From Clostridia bacterium (GTDB lineage Bacteria > Bacillota > Clostridia > Oscillospirales > CAG-272): a stretch of 64,000 nt of DNA. Below the pieces are notes generated by a model. It was not told where the DNA came from. It saw only the letters and a program-made list of their open reading frames with translations, and searched no databases. Below, one piece after another: positions 7,637-17,380 of this stretch (its first letter is position 1; every line of letters begins with the position of its first letter). The translations under genes were made by a program, and so were the position numbers. The stretch spans positions 1 to 64,000 of the forward strand of contig JAFYLH010000013.1 of NCBI GenBank assembly GCA_017537175.1, written 5' to 3'.

Positions 7637-10249
7637 TTGGCATTTTACGACAAACAAAAAGAGGAAGTAATAAGAGAGCTTTCTACCGACAGAGAAAAAG
7701 GACTTGACCCTCAGTCGGTACCTGCTTTACAGCAGCGCTACGGCAAAAACAAGCTTAAGGAAAAGAAAAAGAAAACTACCATTCAGCGTTTTCTTGATCA
7801 GTTCAAGGATGTAATGATCCTTATTCTTATAGCGGCAGCTGTGGTTTCCTTTACTATCATTTGTATAGAAGGAAATTGGGAAGAAATTTTTGAGCCTGCG
7901 CTCATTCTTCTTATCGTTATTCTCAACGCCGTTATGGGTGTTTATCAGGAGGGCAAGGCCGAAAAGGCTCTTGATGCCCTCAAAAATATGTCAGCTCCCC
8001 ATGCCCGTGTTATAAGGGGAGGGCAGGAATCCCTCATAGATGCCTGTGAGCTTGTTCCCGGTGATATAATCAAGCTTGAGGCGGGTGATTTTATTCCTGC
8101 AGATGCAAGGCTTATTTCTTCTGTCAGTCTCAAGAGCGAGGAATCTGCTCTGACAGGTGAGTCTGTTCCCTCCGAAAAGGATGCGGAAGCCGAGGTCAAG
8201 GACGGAGCGGGTGTCGGTGACAGGAGCAATATGGTATTTTCGGGCTGCTCTGTTACCTACGGTACTGCTACTGCAGTTGTAACAGCAATAGGAATGGATA
8301 CCGAGATGGGCAAGATCGCAAATCTGCTCGATTCCGAGTCGGACAGCCAGACACCCCTGCAGCATAAGCTGGCACAGCTGGGCAAGTATCTCGGTATTAT
8401 GGCTCTTGCTGCCTGTGCGATTATATTTGTGGTAGGTGTTGTTAATGATCCTACCGACCTTATGCCCGTGTTTATGACAGCGGTTGCTCTTGCTGTTTCC
8501 GCTATTCCCGAGGGTCTGCCCGCAATTGTAACCATAGTTCTTTCTATAGGTGTACAGCGTATGGTCAAGCGTAATGCCCTTATCCGCAGACTGCCTGCTG
8601 TAGAGACCTTGGGCGGTGCATCTGTTATCTGCTCTGATAAGACGGGTACTCTTACACAGAACCGTATGACTCTGGTCAAGGCTTATCTTGATAAGGGCAT
8701 ATATGAGGATATATCCGAAAACAATTCTGATGCGGTAAAAGAGCTTCTTATGTACGGAACACTTTGTTCGGACGGCTCTGTTATCTTTGCCGAGGGTAAG
8801 GAGCAGCATATAGGTGACCCTACCGAAACCTCTATAGTTCTTGCCGCATTCAAAAACGGTATGACAAAGGATGCCCTTAACCAAAAATATCCCAGACTTG
8901 CGGGTATACCCTTTGACTCTGACCGTAAGCTTATGACCACGGTCAACAATATTGACGGTAAGAATATAGTTATCGTTAAAGGAGCCTTTGATGTTATGGC
9001 AAGCCGCTGTATCAAGGGTGATATGGAAAAAGCAAGGGAAATGACCGAGGCAATGAGCCGTGATGCATTGCGTGTTCTTGCCGTTGGTTATAAGGAAATA
9101 GATAAGGTTCCTGCAGCACCTACGGGTGATGAGCTTGAATGTGAGCTTACATTTATGGGTCTTGTTGGTATGATCGACCCGCCCAGACCTGAGTGTAAGG
9201 TTGCGGTTGCTACCTGCCGCCGTGCGGGTATCAAGCCTGTTATGATCACAGGTGACCATGTTGTTACCGCCTCGGCTATAGCAAAGGAGCTTGGCATACT
9301 TGAGGACGGGGATATGGCTATTACGGGTGCAGAGCTTGATGCAATGACCGACAGCGAGCTTGACCAAAATGTAGAAAAGATATCTGTCTATGCCCGTGTC
9401 TCACCCGAAAACAAGATCCGTATAGTCAAGGCTTGGCAGCGCAAGGATCAGGTAGTGTCTATGACGGGTGACGGTGTAAACGATGCTCCTGCCCTTAAGG
9501 CGGCGGATATAGGCTGTGCGATGGGTATTACAGGTACAGATGTCGCCAAGGGCGCGGCTGATATGACCCTGACAGACGATAATTTTGCCACAATAGTTGA
9601 GGCTGTCCGTGAGGGCAGAGGAATATATGCCAATATCAAAAAGGTTGTAGGCTTCCTTCTCGGTACCAATATCGGTGAGGTAATTCTTGTGTTCGTTGCT
9701 ATGCTTTTGTGGCACGAGACACCTCTGCTGTCAATGCAGCTTCTCTGGATCAACCTTGTGACCGACTCTCTTCCCGCAATTGCTCTGGGTATGGAGAATG
9801 TAGAGTCTGATGTAATGGACCGTAATCCCAAGCCTAAGAAGGAAGGTATATTTGCAGGCGGTTTAGGTATCCGCGTGGTGCTTCAGGGTGCAATGTTTGC
9901 ATCTCTTTCGCTGCTTGCATTCTGGCTTGGCACAGGACATCAGGAGGGAACAGTTGAGGTAGGTCGTACTATGGCATTTATGACCCTGTCTCTTTCTCAG
10001 GTAATTCAGGCATTCAATATGCGTTCTGAAAAATCTGTATTCCGTATAGGACCCTTCTCTAATCACAAGCTTAACTGGGCGGCACTTGCCTCCATAGCTC
10101 TTGTTCTTGTACTGCTCTTTACACCTGTAGGCAAGGTCTTCGGACTTGAAATGCTTGAGCCTATGCAGTACCTTGTATGTACCGGACTTATATTTGTTCC
10201 CACTGTTATAATGGAGATATCAAAGCTTATTTTCAGACGCAAAAAATAA
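7637..10249 (+). CDS. P2-type cation-transporting ATPase (Ca2+/Mn2+ type)
   Basis: An 870-residue P-type ATPase. TTG at 7637 is chosen as start because AAGGAGG lies 7 bases before it and the chain begins [17 protein letters not shown] like its relatives; the in-frame upstream codons lie in the riboswitch. It carries TGES (173-176), PEGLP in M4 (291-295), the phosphorylated aspartate in DKTGTLT (D334) and TGDGVND (610-616), with an N-terminal cation-ATPase domain and a C-terminal transmembrane block. Sequence alone suggests a SERCA-like Ca2+ pump; the Mn2+ riboswitch upstream makes Mn2+ export equally likely. The AI-2E-like gene follows 12 bases later. Confidence 0.93.
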   Translation: MAFYDKQKEEVIRELSTDREKGLDPQSVPALQQRYGKNKLKEKKKKTTIQRFLDQFKDVMILILIAAAVVSFTIICIEGNWEEIFEPALILLIVILNAVMGVYQEGKAEKALDALKNMSAPHARVIRGGQESLIDACELVPGDIIKLEAGDFIPADARLISSVSLKSEESALTGESVPSEKDAEAEVKDGAGVGDRSNMVFSGCSVTYGTATAVVTAIGMDTEMGKIANLLDSESDSQTPLQHKLAQLGKYLGIMALAACAIIFVVGVVNDPTDLMPVFMTAVALAVSAIPEGLPAIVTIVLSIGVQRMVKRNALIRRLPAVETLGGASVICSDKTGTLTQNRMTLVKAYLDKGIYEDISENNSDAVKELLMYGTLCSDGSVIFAEGKEQHIGDPTETSIVLAAFKNGMTKDALNQKYPRLAGIPFDSDRKLMTTVNNIDGKNIVIVKGAFDVMASRCIKGDMEKAREMTEAMSRDALRVLAVGYKEIDKVPAAPTGDELECELTFMGLVGMIDPPRPECKVAVATCRRAGIKPVMITGDHVVTASAIAKELGILEDGDMAITGAELDAMTDSELDQNVEKISVYARVSPENKIRIVKAWQRKDQVVSMTGDGVNDAPALKAADIGCAMGITGTDVAKGAADMTLTDDNFATIVEAVREGRGIYANIKKVVGFLLGTNIGEVILVFVAMLLWHETPLLSMQLLWINLVTDSLPAIALGMENVESDVMDRNPKPKKEGIFAGGLGIRVVLQGAMFASLSLLAFWLGTGHQEGTVEVGRTMAFMTLSLSQVIQAFNMRSEKSVFRIGPFSNHKLNWAALASIALVLVLLFTPVGKVFGLEMLEPMQYLVCTGLIFVPTVIMEISKLIFRRKK

Positions 10250-10261
10250 GGAGACATAAGG

Positions 10262-11449
10262 ATGGATTTTAATTCAACAAAGATGAAAAGGCTGGCAAAA
10301 TGGATTATATGCATTGCTGCAGCGTGTATACTTATCTATCTTGCGGTAGCAAACATAAATGTTATAGGCCGAAGCATTGCCTGGGTATACCGCTTGCTTT
10401 CTCCCCTTATTCTCGGCTTTGCGTTTGCCCTTATACTCAACGTGCCAATGGGCTTTTTTGAGCGCATACTCTGGAAAAATGCAAAAAATAGGTTTTTGAT
10501 AAGCATACGCAGAGTTGTGGCATTTGTAATTTCGGTCGTTATCATATTAGGCATACTGACGGGTATTGTATGGCTTATCATTCCCGAGCTCATCGACGCA
10601 TTTACGGTTATAGGTAAGGGTGCCATAGAGCTTGCAGAGGAGCTTGCAAATATCGACAAGGACTCAGAGCTTTATATGTTTTTTGACGGTTTAATGGTTG
10701 ATATCGACTGGAACTCTATGATCGAATCGATACAAAAATGGCTTGAAAGATCAGGCTCGGGTATGGTCAATACGGCGGTGACCAAGGTTACCACTCTTCT
10801 CGGCGGTATCTTTGATTTCTTTATTGCCATAATATTTGCCGTTTATATACTCTTTTCAAAGAAGACTCTCAAGCGGCAGTTCGGCCGTATGATAAGAGCC
10901 TGGCTGCCCGAGACATTTGCCGAGTGGTTTATTCACGCCTGCTCAGTGGCATCAGGCTCCTTCCGTAGCTTTGTTTCGGGTCAGACAATAGAGGCGCTTA
11001 TACTGGGAACCCTTTGTATGCTTGGTATGTTTATACTCCGTATACCCTATGCGCCTATGGTTGGTGCTCTTGTGGGCATAACCGCTCTTATTCCGGTCGT
11101 GGGTGCATTTATAGGTGTAGGAGTGGGTGCTTTTATGATACTGACCGTTGATCCTCTGAAGGCACTTATATTCCTTATCTTCATCATCGTTCTCCAGCAG
11201 ATCGAAGGAAACCTTATATATCCAAAGGTTATGGGATCAAGGGTAAATCTGCCTGCAATGTGGATACTTGCCGCAGTTACGGTAGGCGGAGCACTTGCGG
11301 GCCCTGTGGGAATGCTCCTGGGTGTCCCTTGCGTTTCTACCGCTTATGTGCTTATTCGCGAGGCTACACAAAAGCGTGAGGAAAAGAAAAAGGCAGACGA
11401 GCTGCCCGAGGAAGAAAACGAAACAATAAATGATAAAGAGCAGGTTTAA
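10262..11449 (+). CDS. AI-2E family membrane transporter
   Basis: A 395-residue membrane protein of the AI-2E/YtvI superfamily (PF01594 type): seven to eight transmembrane segments, a middle region of paired hydrophobic helices and the conserved C-terminal block QQIEGNLIYPKVMGSRV followed by a glycine-rich helix (GGALAGPVGMLLGVP). The last 25 residues are charged. Family members include sodium-proton antiporters and transporters of small signals, so the substrate is uncertain. It lies 12 bases after the P-type ATPase, so it is probably under the same Mn2+ riboswitch. Confidence 0.88.
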   Translation: MDFNSTKMKRLAKWIICIAAACILIYLAVANINVIGRSIAWVYRLLSPLILGFAFALILNVPMGFFERILWKNAKNRFLISIRRVVAFVISVVIILGILTGIVWLIIPELIDAFTVIGKGAIELAEELANIDKDSELYMFFDGLMVDIDWNSMIESIQKWLERSGSGMVNTAVTKVTTLLGGIFDFFIAIIFAVYILFSKKTLKRQFGRMIRAWLPETFAEWFIHACSVASGSFRSFVSGQTIEALILGTLCMLGMFILRIPYAPMVGALVGITALIPVVGAFIGVGVGAFMILTVDPLKALIFLIFIIVLQQIEGNLIYPKVMGSRVNLPAMWILAAVTVGGALAGPVGMLLGVPCVSTAYVLIREATQKREEKKKADELPEEENETINDKEQV

Positions 11450-11467
11450 AAACCTGCTCTATTATAT
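11437..11467. terminator. Convergent terminator
   Basis: AGAGCAGGTTT and AAACCTGCTCT, spanning the stop codon of the AI-2E gene; T-runs on both sides serve this gene and the MATE gene on the other strand. Confidence 0.8.
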
Positions 11468-12811
11468 TGTTGCTTGTTTTTTATTTGTATACAGATAGTA
11501 TAGTGTACATACTATGATTCCAAAAATCGTGGAAACCGGTACTGCCATACCTATCTTGGTCAACGAGGGGTTGTCTCCTAAGCTCATAATATAGGATACT
11601 GGTATTCTTACCGCAAAGGCAGAGGTTATACCCTGTATCATAACAAACATAGTTCTGCCGCTGCCGTTAAAGTAGCCCATAAAGCTGAATAGCACACAGG
11701 TGATTACCGTGTCTATGGCAAAGCCCTTGAGATACTTTGCGGCCTCTGCTATATATGCCTCATTTCCCGAGAACAATGATGAGGGCAGGCTGCCGTAGAA
11801 GAATATAAACACGAATATCAGAACACCTACAGAGGCACCCATTGCCATACCGCAGTACATAGATCGCTTTGCACGTTTATACTTTCTTGCACCGATGTTC
11901 TGGGATATAAAGGCGGACATACTCTGCATAAGGGAGCTGGGGATAAGCATAATAAAGCTTATAACCTTTTGTGCTATGCCGTAGCCTGAGGACTGCTCAA
12001 GACCCAGATCGTTGATAAGAGCGCATATTACAAGGAAGGATATGTTGGTCAGTATATCCTGCAAGGCTATGGGCAGACCCACCTTGAGCACCTTTTTTGT
12101 CTCCTCGCAGAAGCGGATGTCCCGAATAGAAAAGGAGAAGGGAAGCCTTTGCTTTCTTATGATGATAAGCGACAGTATTACGCTTACTGCCTGTGCACCT
12201 ACCGTTGCAAGGGCTGCACCTGCCACATTCCAGTTAAACCAAGCAACAAACACAAGGTCACCTATGATGTTGACAACACAGGCGATGGCAACAAAGAGTA
12301 AGGGAAGGCGCGAGTTACCCATACCTCTGAAAATACCGCTTATGATATTATATGCAAAGATAAATGTCAGTCCGCCGCCGCAGATCATAACATACTGTAC
12401 GGTCAGCTTCTTTGCATCCTCGGGAGTTTTCATAAGCTCTGTGAGCATTTGTGCACCGGCAACTACAAAAGCGGTGAAAATAACAGTGAGAATGATATAT
12501 ATAAATAGAGCTCCGCCTATTAACTTGCCTATACGGTCAGCCTTTCTTTCGCCTAAATACTGACCGATAAGTACCGTCATACCCATAGTAAGACCTGCTA
12601 TGGTAAATGTAAAGAGATTGATTATATTGGAGCCTGTGGATACGGCAGAAATAGCCTCAGCCGTTCCGAACTGACCGACAATGAGCAGGTCGACTGCTCC
12701 GTACATAGCCTGGAGTACCAATGCTCCAAGTACAGGCAGCATAAAGGATATAAGCTTTTTTGGAATACTGCCCTCTGTAAAGTTTTCTTTGCTTTTCATA
12801 TTGTCTTTCAT
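11462..12811 (-). CDS. MATE family multidrug/Na+ antiporter
   Basis: A 449-residue integral membrane protein with about 12 hydrophobic segments in two halves, starting with the family pattern EGSIPKKLISFMLPVLGALVL and LLIVGQFGTAEAISAVSTG, and with IRIGNSRLP-like loops (GIFRGMGNSRLPLLF). It is predicted to export cationic compounds or drugs in exchange for Na+ or H+. Two nearby ATG codons are possible starts and neither has a strong ribosome binding site. It is a single gene between two terminators. Confidence 0.9.
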   Translation of the reverse strand: MKDNMKSKENFTEGSIPKKLISFMLPVLGALVLQAMYGAVDLLIVGQFGTAEAISAVSTGSNIINLFTFTIAGLTMGMTVLIGQYLGERKADRIGKLIGGALFIYIILTVIFTAFVVAGAQMLTELMKTPEDAKKLTVQYVMICGGGLTFIFAYNIISGIFRGMGNSRLPLLFVAIACVVNIIGDLVFVAWFNWNVAGAALATVGAQAVSVILSLIIIRKQRLPFSFSIRDIRFCEETKKVLKVGLPIALQDILTNISFLVICALINDLGLEQSSGYGIAQKVISFIMLIPSSLMQSMSAFISQNIGARKYKRAKRSMYCGMAMGASVGVLIFVFIFFYGSLPSSLFSGNEAYIAEAAKYLKGFAIDTVITCVLFSFMGYFNGSGRTMFVMIQGITSAFAVRIPVSYIMSLGDNPSLTKIGMAVPVSTIFGIIVCTLYYLYTNKKQATI

Positions 12812-12815
12812 TCAA

Positions 12816-12851
12816 GAAAATATGATTTCCGCACCTCGGTACGGAAATCAT
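12816..12851 (-). terminator. Terminator of the rpiB operon
   Basis: ATGATTTCCG and CGGAAATCAT with a 10-base loop and a T-rich tail on the minus strand, ending just before the MATE start codon. Confidence 0.75.
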
Positions 12852-12864
12852 ACTGATTTTTATT

Positions 12865-13311
12865 TTAGTTTTCCAATGCCATGAACATATCGACTCTTGT
12901 CTTGTGTCTTCCGCCCTCAAAGGGAGAGTCAAGGAATGCATCAACAATCTGCAGAGCCACACCCTTACCAAGAACTCTTGCACCGAAGCAGAGAACATTT
13001 GCATCGTTATGGCGTCTTGTCATCTCGGCAGAGAAGGTGTCACAGCAAACGGCTGCGCGGATACCCTTGTGCTTGTTTGCCGCCATGGACATGCCGATAC
13101 CTGTACCGCAGATAAGGATACCAAGCTCAGCCTTGCCCTCCTGAATGTCAACGCATACCTTATGGGCATACTCTGGATAGTGAACAGAGTCGGTGGAATG
13201 TGTACCGTGGTCGGTATACTTGATCCCTCTTTCTTCAAGATGCTTGATAACATCAAGTTTAAGATCGTATGCAGCCTGATCGCAGGCTATAGCTATTACT
13301 CTTTCAGTCAT
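12865..13311 (-). CDS. rpiB: Ribose-5-phosphate isomerase B
   Basis: A 148-residue RpiB/LacAB-family enzyme that interconverts ribose 5-phosphate and ribulose 5-phosphate in the pentose phosphate pathway. Diagnostic parts are IAIACDQAAYDLK at the N-terminus, the anion-hole segment CGTGIGMSMAANK with the catalytic cysteine, and CDTFSAEMTRRHNDANVL. ATG at 13311 follows AAAGGATC; a GTG nine codons earlier lies inside tsaB. It overlaps the end of tsaB by 8 bases and is the last gene of the five-gene operon. Confidence 0.93.
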   Translation of the reverse strand: MTERVIAIACDQAAYDLKLDVIKHLEERGIKYTDHGTHSTDSVHYPEYAHKVCVDIQEGKAELGILICGTGIGMSMAANKHKGIRAAVCCDTFSAEMTRRHNDANVLCFGARVLGKGVALQIVDAFLDSPFEGGRHKTRVDMFMALEN

Positions 13312-13996
13312 TTTTTTTGATCCTTTCAAGTCTTTCACGCTCAGCCTGGGATGCTCTGAGATATATGGGCATTACCTCGGTGTCTGTGAAGATATTTATA
13401 TTTTCGTTGTAGCATCTGATACCCTCAAGAGCCACGGAAACAGCATTCTGTAAGCGAAGCCTTACGGGGGTATGCTTGATATTGGGTAACTCTATAAGCC
13501 TTCTTGCAAGGTCATATCCGTCACCTGTAAAGTATATGGGGCAGTCATATCCTCTGAGCATTTCCTCAAGCTCTGAGCAGGGAATAAGCATATCCTCTGT
13601 CTGTCGGATACCGTCACGGAATATGGCGGTATAGACCTGATTGCGCCTTGCGTCCATTACAGGGCATACAACTCCCTCATAGCCCTCAAGGTTACGGGCA
13701 AGAGTGCTCATAGAGGACAGAGCCGCTATAGGCTTGTTTTTGCCAAAGCAGAGCCCCTTGATAAGGGATATGCCTATACGCACTCCGGTAAAGGAGCCGG
13801 GACCTGCGGAAATTGCAAAAAGATCCACATCATCGGGGGTAACTCCTGCAGCATTCATAACGGCCTGCGCCATAGGCAGCATAGTCTCGCTGTGGGTATG
13901 TCCCGTGTTCTGTGTATATTCTGCAATTACGGTCTCGTCTTTCAAAAGTGCGGCAGATGCCGCCTTTGCTGTAGAATCTATTGCTAATGTGATCAT
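13304..13996 (-). CDS. tsaB: tRNA threonylcarbamoyladenosine biosynthesis protein TsaB
   Basis: A 230-residue ASKHA-fold protein. The N-terminus (LAIDSTAKAASAAL), the helix HTHSETMLPM and the segment AISAGPGSFTGVRIG are typical of TsaB, the non-catalytic partner of TsaD in making t6A37 on ANN-decoding tRNAs. It overlaps tsaE by four bases and rpiB by eight. Neighbouring tsaE supports the call. No tsaD lies in the window. Confidence 0.93.
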   Translation of the reverse strand: MITLAIDSTAKAASAALLKDETVIAEYTQNTGHTHSETMLPMAQAVMNAAGVTPDDVDLFAISAGPGSFTGVRIGISLIKGLCFGKNKPIAALSSMSTLARNLEGYEGVVCPVMDARRNQVYTAIFRDGIRQTEDMLIPCSELEEMLRGYDCPIYFTGDGYDLARRLIELPNIKHTPVRLRLQNAVSVALEGIRCYNENINIFTDTEVMPIYLRASQAERERLERIKKND

Positions 13997-14406
13997 CTGA
14001 TCTCCTCAATTGTGATCTCGCGGCTGTCACCGTCCGCTTTTTTGATAGTCACCTTATAATAGCTGTCGGGCAGGGCATATTCTATGTTCTCCGACCACTC
14101 GCATACCATAATACAGTCCTCGTAGTCATAAAAGCCTATAGAATAAAGATCCTCGTCATCGGTGATACGGTACATATCAAAGTGGCAGAGCCTTACCCCG
14201 TCACCGTAATACTCGTTAACTATGGCATAGGTGGGGCTGCTTACAGGCTCACCGGGACAGAGCGTGGCACCCAAGCCTCTTGTGAAGGCGGTCTTGCCTG
14301 CACCCAGATCTCCGTACATAGCCACAAAATCACCGTTTTTCAGCTTTTTTGCAAACTCACCTGCTATCTCCTCGGTTTGCGCGGGTGAGTGGGAAATATA
14401 GGTCAT
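13993..14406 (-). CDS. tsaE: tRNA threonylcarbamoyladenosine biosynthesis ATPase TsaE
   Basis: A 137-residue ATPase with Walker A GDLGAGKTAF, the signature SSPTYAIVNEY and HFDMYRI. It regenerates the TsaBD complex during t6A synthesis. ATG at 14406 gives the usual family N-terminus; a TTG eight codons earlier would overlap the preceding gene. Neither has a clear ribosome binding site, so translation may be coupled to the lipoprotein gene, which ends 7 bases upstream. It overlaps tsaB by four bases. Confidence 0.93.
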   Translation of the reverse strand: MTYISHSPAQTEEIAGEFAKKLKNGDFVAMYGDLGAGKTAFTRGLGATLCPGEPVSSPTYAIVNEYYGDGVRLCHFDMYRITDDEDLYSIGFYDYEDCIMVCEWSENIEYALPDSYYKVTIKKADGDSREITIEEIR

Positions 14407-14413
14407 TTTGATA

Positions 14414-15265
14414 TTAATACTCGTACTCAAGGCAGTCCTCGTAACGGCTTAAGCTGTCGCCGTAACGAACGGTATAGGTCTTGCCGTCAACTGTCTTTGT
14501 TGCGCTGTCTGCAGTAACTGTAAAGCCTGCATCCGAAAGCTTCTGCTTATATGCATTAAGGTCGGTTGCAAAGCTCTTGCCGCAGGCATAGGATACAGAC
14601 AGGGTGTTGGGAGTACCCTCTGTTACAAACCAGCCGTAAAGGGTGGAGTCTGTATGTGTAAACTCGGGGAATATGCTTGAAACAGCCTCGGGATATTCAA
14701 CGGGCTTTGACTTGAAGATGTCAATAGAAACACAGAACTCACCGTCTACCTCTTCGGTCAGGAGGTTGAGTATCTGTTCACCGTTACCCCAGAAACCAAC
14801 GATCTTATCGCTTTCGGTATAACCCTCCTCTGCAAGCTTTTCAAGCCAGTCCTCATAATCCTTTTCGGAGGAATCAAAGCTGAGATACCATTCCTCGGAG
14901 TTTTCGCTCTCGGTATGGGTAGCGGGATACATTTCGGTGTAGTTGTCATAGGAGGGAACATCCTGGGGGATCTGCTCTGTAGGCCATAGACCATCGTCGG
15001 TTCCGCCCTCGGTTAAGGTCTCAACAACCTGGGTCTCATCGGCACCGTTGATGATGGGGGTATCGTCGTCAACGACCGCGTCGGGATCATATTCGTCTAT
15101 TTCATCGGCGGGAATACCCTCGATAACATAGCCGTCGGATATGCCGTCACCGTCGATGTCGATGGTCTCACGGGGAGTATCGGTAGTGTCGGGTGTCTTT
15201 GATTTGCATGCCCCAAGGGAGAGAATTAATGCACATGCACAGATAACAAGTAAGATCTTTTTCAT
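14414..15265 (-). CDS. Acidic lipoprotein, unknown function
   Basis: A 283-residue lipoprotein: signal MKKILLVICACALILSLG followed by a lipobox ending in cysteine 20. A calcium-loop-like segment DIDGDGISDG lies directly after the signal, followed by a long acidic linker (residues about 50-95) and two related alpha/beta modules, which look like a repeat of the same roughly 80-residue fold. It sits between the ABC-F gene and tsaE in the operon, with only 4 bases to the upstream stop. The role is unknown. Confidence 0.75.
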   Translation of the reverse strand: MKKILLVICACALILSLGACKSKTPDTTDTPRETIDIDGDGISDGYVIEGIPADEIDEYDPDAVVDDDTPIINGADETQVVETLTEGGTDDGLWPTEQIPQDVPSYDNYTEMYPATHTESENSEEWYLSFDSSEKDYEDWLEKLAEEGYTESDKIVGFWGNGEQILNLLTEEVDGEFCVSIDIFKSKPVEYPEAVSSIFPEFTHTDSTLYGWFVTEGTPNTLSVSYACGKSFATDLNAYKQKLSDAGFTVTADSATKTVDGKTYTVRYGDSLSRYEDCLEYEY

Positions 15266-15269
15266 AATA

Positions 15270-17168
15270 TTACATTTCCTTTTCATAATTTTCTATGATC
15301 TCATATGCTTCAAGAAGCATAATTTCATATTCTTCTTTTTTTGCATAAAGCTCGGCAAGCTTTATATGGTCGGTGGCAGACTCCTCTGCCTGCCTGTCAC
15401 AGGCCTCTATCTCAGCTTCAAGCCGTGTGGCATCCTCAAGAGCCTTTTCGTAACGGCGCCTTTGCTTGCGCTGTTCGGCAAGAGCCTTTTTTTGATTGAG
15501 ATAGTCGGTCTTTGAAGCGGTAGGTGCTTCGGCTGAAGCCATACTGCCTTCCTTTTCGTACCGCTTACGGAAGCTGCAAAAATCGTCATATCCGCCCTTG
15601 TAGTCGTATATACTGCCCTTTGACTCAAGGTCAAAGCAGAGTATACGGGTCGACAGCTTTTGTATAAAGTATCTGTCGTGGGATACAGCAATAATAGTTC
15701 CGTCAAACTGCATAAGGGCATCTTCAAGAGCCTCTCGGCTGCCTATATCAAGATGGTTTGTAGGCTCGTCAAGGATAAGCACATTCATACGGGACAGCAT
15801 CAGCTTTGCAAGGGTAAGCCTTGCTTTTTCGCCGCCTGAGAGCACCGAAACAGGCTTGATAACATCCTCGCCTCTGAACAGAAACAGGGCAAGAGTATTG
15901 CGCACCTGGGTCTGTGTAAGATCGGGATAAGCATCCCACAGCTCGTCAAGCACGGTCTTGGAATAGTCAAGGTTCTGGTTTTCCTGATCATAGTAGGCAA
16001 ACACGGTGTTAAGTCCCCAATGGACCGATCCGCAGTCGGCCGAGAGCTTTTTTGCAAGAATCTTTATAAGGGTAGACTTGCCGCAGCCGTTTGCTCCAAT
16101 GATAAAGGCGTGATCCCGCTTCATTACGGTTGCCGTAAGGTCACGGAACAGAAGATTCTCCCCGTAAGCCTTTGTGAGCTTGTTTATGACCAGCACCTCG
16201 TTTGCTCCCTCGCCGGATTTGTTAAAGGCGATACGGATATTCTCTAAAGGTGCGTCGGGACGGTCCAGCTTTTCCATCTTGTCAAGCTGCTTTTGACGGC
16301 TTTCGGCGGCAATTATGTTTCTTTCACGGTTCCAGCGCTTTTGCTGAGCTATATACTCCTCAATGCGCTTTATTTCCTTTTGCTGGTTTTTATAATGCTT
16401 TTCCTCTATCTCGCGGTCCTTCTTTTTCTTTGCCATAAAGGCAGAATAGTTACCGTTATAGAGCTTTCCGTGCTTGTTTTCGATGTCAAGTGTATGGGTG
16501 CATACACGGTCAAGGAAGTATCTGTCGTGGGAAATAACAAGAACGGTCTTGGGATATGAGATTAGAAAGTCCTCAAGCCAGGCCAAAGCTCCTATATCAA
16601 GGTGGTTTGTAGGCTCGTCAAGCATAAGTATATCAGGCTCGCATAACAGAAGTGAGGCAAGTGCCACACGGGTCTTCTGACCTCCGCTGAGCTCATATAC
16701 AGGTCGGCTGTGCTCCTCCGGAGGAAAGCCCAGACTGACCAGAATTCCTCCCGCACGGCTTCGGTATTCATAGCCTCCGTCCCGTCTGAAGGCCTCCTCG
16801 GCTGTTGCATAGCTTTGGCTCAGAGAGCTCTCGCCCCATTCTATGCGGTTCCTCAGCTCCTCCAGCTCCTTTTCTCTGCGGATAAGGTCGGGGAATGCGT
16901 GCTCCAAGACCTCGTCATATATAGACTTGTCTCCGTCGGCACAGGCATTCTGCTTAAGAACGCCCACCTTCTTTTGGCGGTCGACATGCACATTTCCCTC
17001 TGTGGGAGTATATTCACCTGTAATAAGCTTAAAAAGCGTGCTTTTTCCCGCACCGTTGACTCCGACGATGCCTAACTTGTCCCCCTCGTTGAGAGAGAAG
17101 GATATCTTATCAAGTATTACATCCGTACCAAAGGCAAGGGAAAGCTTTTCGCAGGATAAACAGATCAT
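15270..17168 (-). CDS. ABC-F family ATPase
   Basis: A 632-residue soluble protein with two ABC modules and no membrane segments. Walker A motifs are GVNGAGKST and GANGCGKST, signatures LSGGQKTRVA and LSGGEKARLT, both followed by ILMLDEPTNHLD-type Walker B. The linker between modules (about residues 245-320) is basic and helical, and the last 80 residues are a coiled coil, as in the Uup/YdiF branch. ABC-F proteins act on the ribosome to resolve stalls or protect it from antibiotics. It is the first gene of the operon ending in rpiB. Confidence 0.92.
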   Translation of the reverse strand: MICLSCEKLSLAFGTDVILDKISFSLNEGDKLGIVGVNGAGKSTLFKLITGEYTPTEGNVHVDRQKKVGVLKQNACADGDKSIYDEVLEHAFPDLIRREKELEELRNRIEWGESSLSQSYATAEEAFRRDGGYEYRSRAGGILVSLGFPPEEHSRPVYELSGGQKTRVALASLLLCEPDILMLDEPTNHLDIGALAWLEDFLISYPKTVLVISHDRYFLDRVCTHTLDIENKHGKLYNGNYSAFMAKKKKDREIEEKHYKNQQKEIKRIEEYIAQQKRWNRERNIIAAESRQKQLDKMEKLDRPDAPLENIRIAFNKSGEGANEVLVINKLTKAYGENLLFRDLTATVMKRDHAFIIGANGCGKSTLIKILAKKLSADCGSVHWGLNTVFAYYDQENQNLDYSKTVLDELWDAYPDLTQTQVRNTLALFLFRGEDVIKPVSVLSGGEKARLTLAKLMLSRMNVLILDEPTNHLDIGSREALEDALMQFDGTIIAVSHDRYFIQKLSTRILCFDLESKGSIYDYKGGYDDFCSFRKRYEKEGSMASAEAPTASKTDYLNQKKALAEQRKQRRRYEKALEDATRLEAEIEACDRQAEESATDHIKLAELYAKKEEYEIMLLEAYEIIENYEKEM

Positions 17169-17259
17169 AATTCCTCATTAAAACATAAAAATACATTATA
17201 TTATAACACCTTTACATTTTAAAGTCAAGATTTATGCTTACATATATACTACCGATAAA

Positions 17260-17292
17260 ATCAAAAAGGTCACAGATTTTGTGACCATTTTT
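17260..17292 (-). terminator. Terminator downstream of sigE
   Basis: GGTCACA and TGTGACC with an A-run before and a T-run after on the minus strand, 90 bases after the sigE stop. Confidence 0.75.
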
Positions 17293-17380
17293 AATGTATA
17301 GGAAAAAGCGTTGCAGTATGTGAGGAACCAATGATGCTGTTTGTGCCTCGGAGCGCAGCTTGGGTACGGTGACTTGCCGC

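Noticed and set aside
7991..9367. A 458-codon minus-strand frame inside the P-type ATPase gene
   Set aside because: Antisense shadow of a codon-biased gene; the sense strand has all P-type ATPase motifs.
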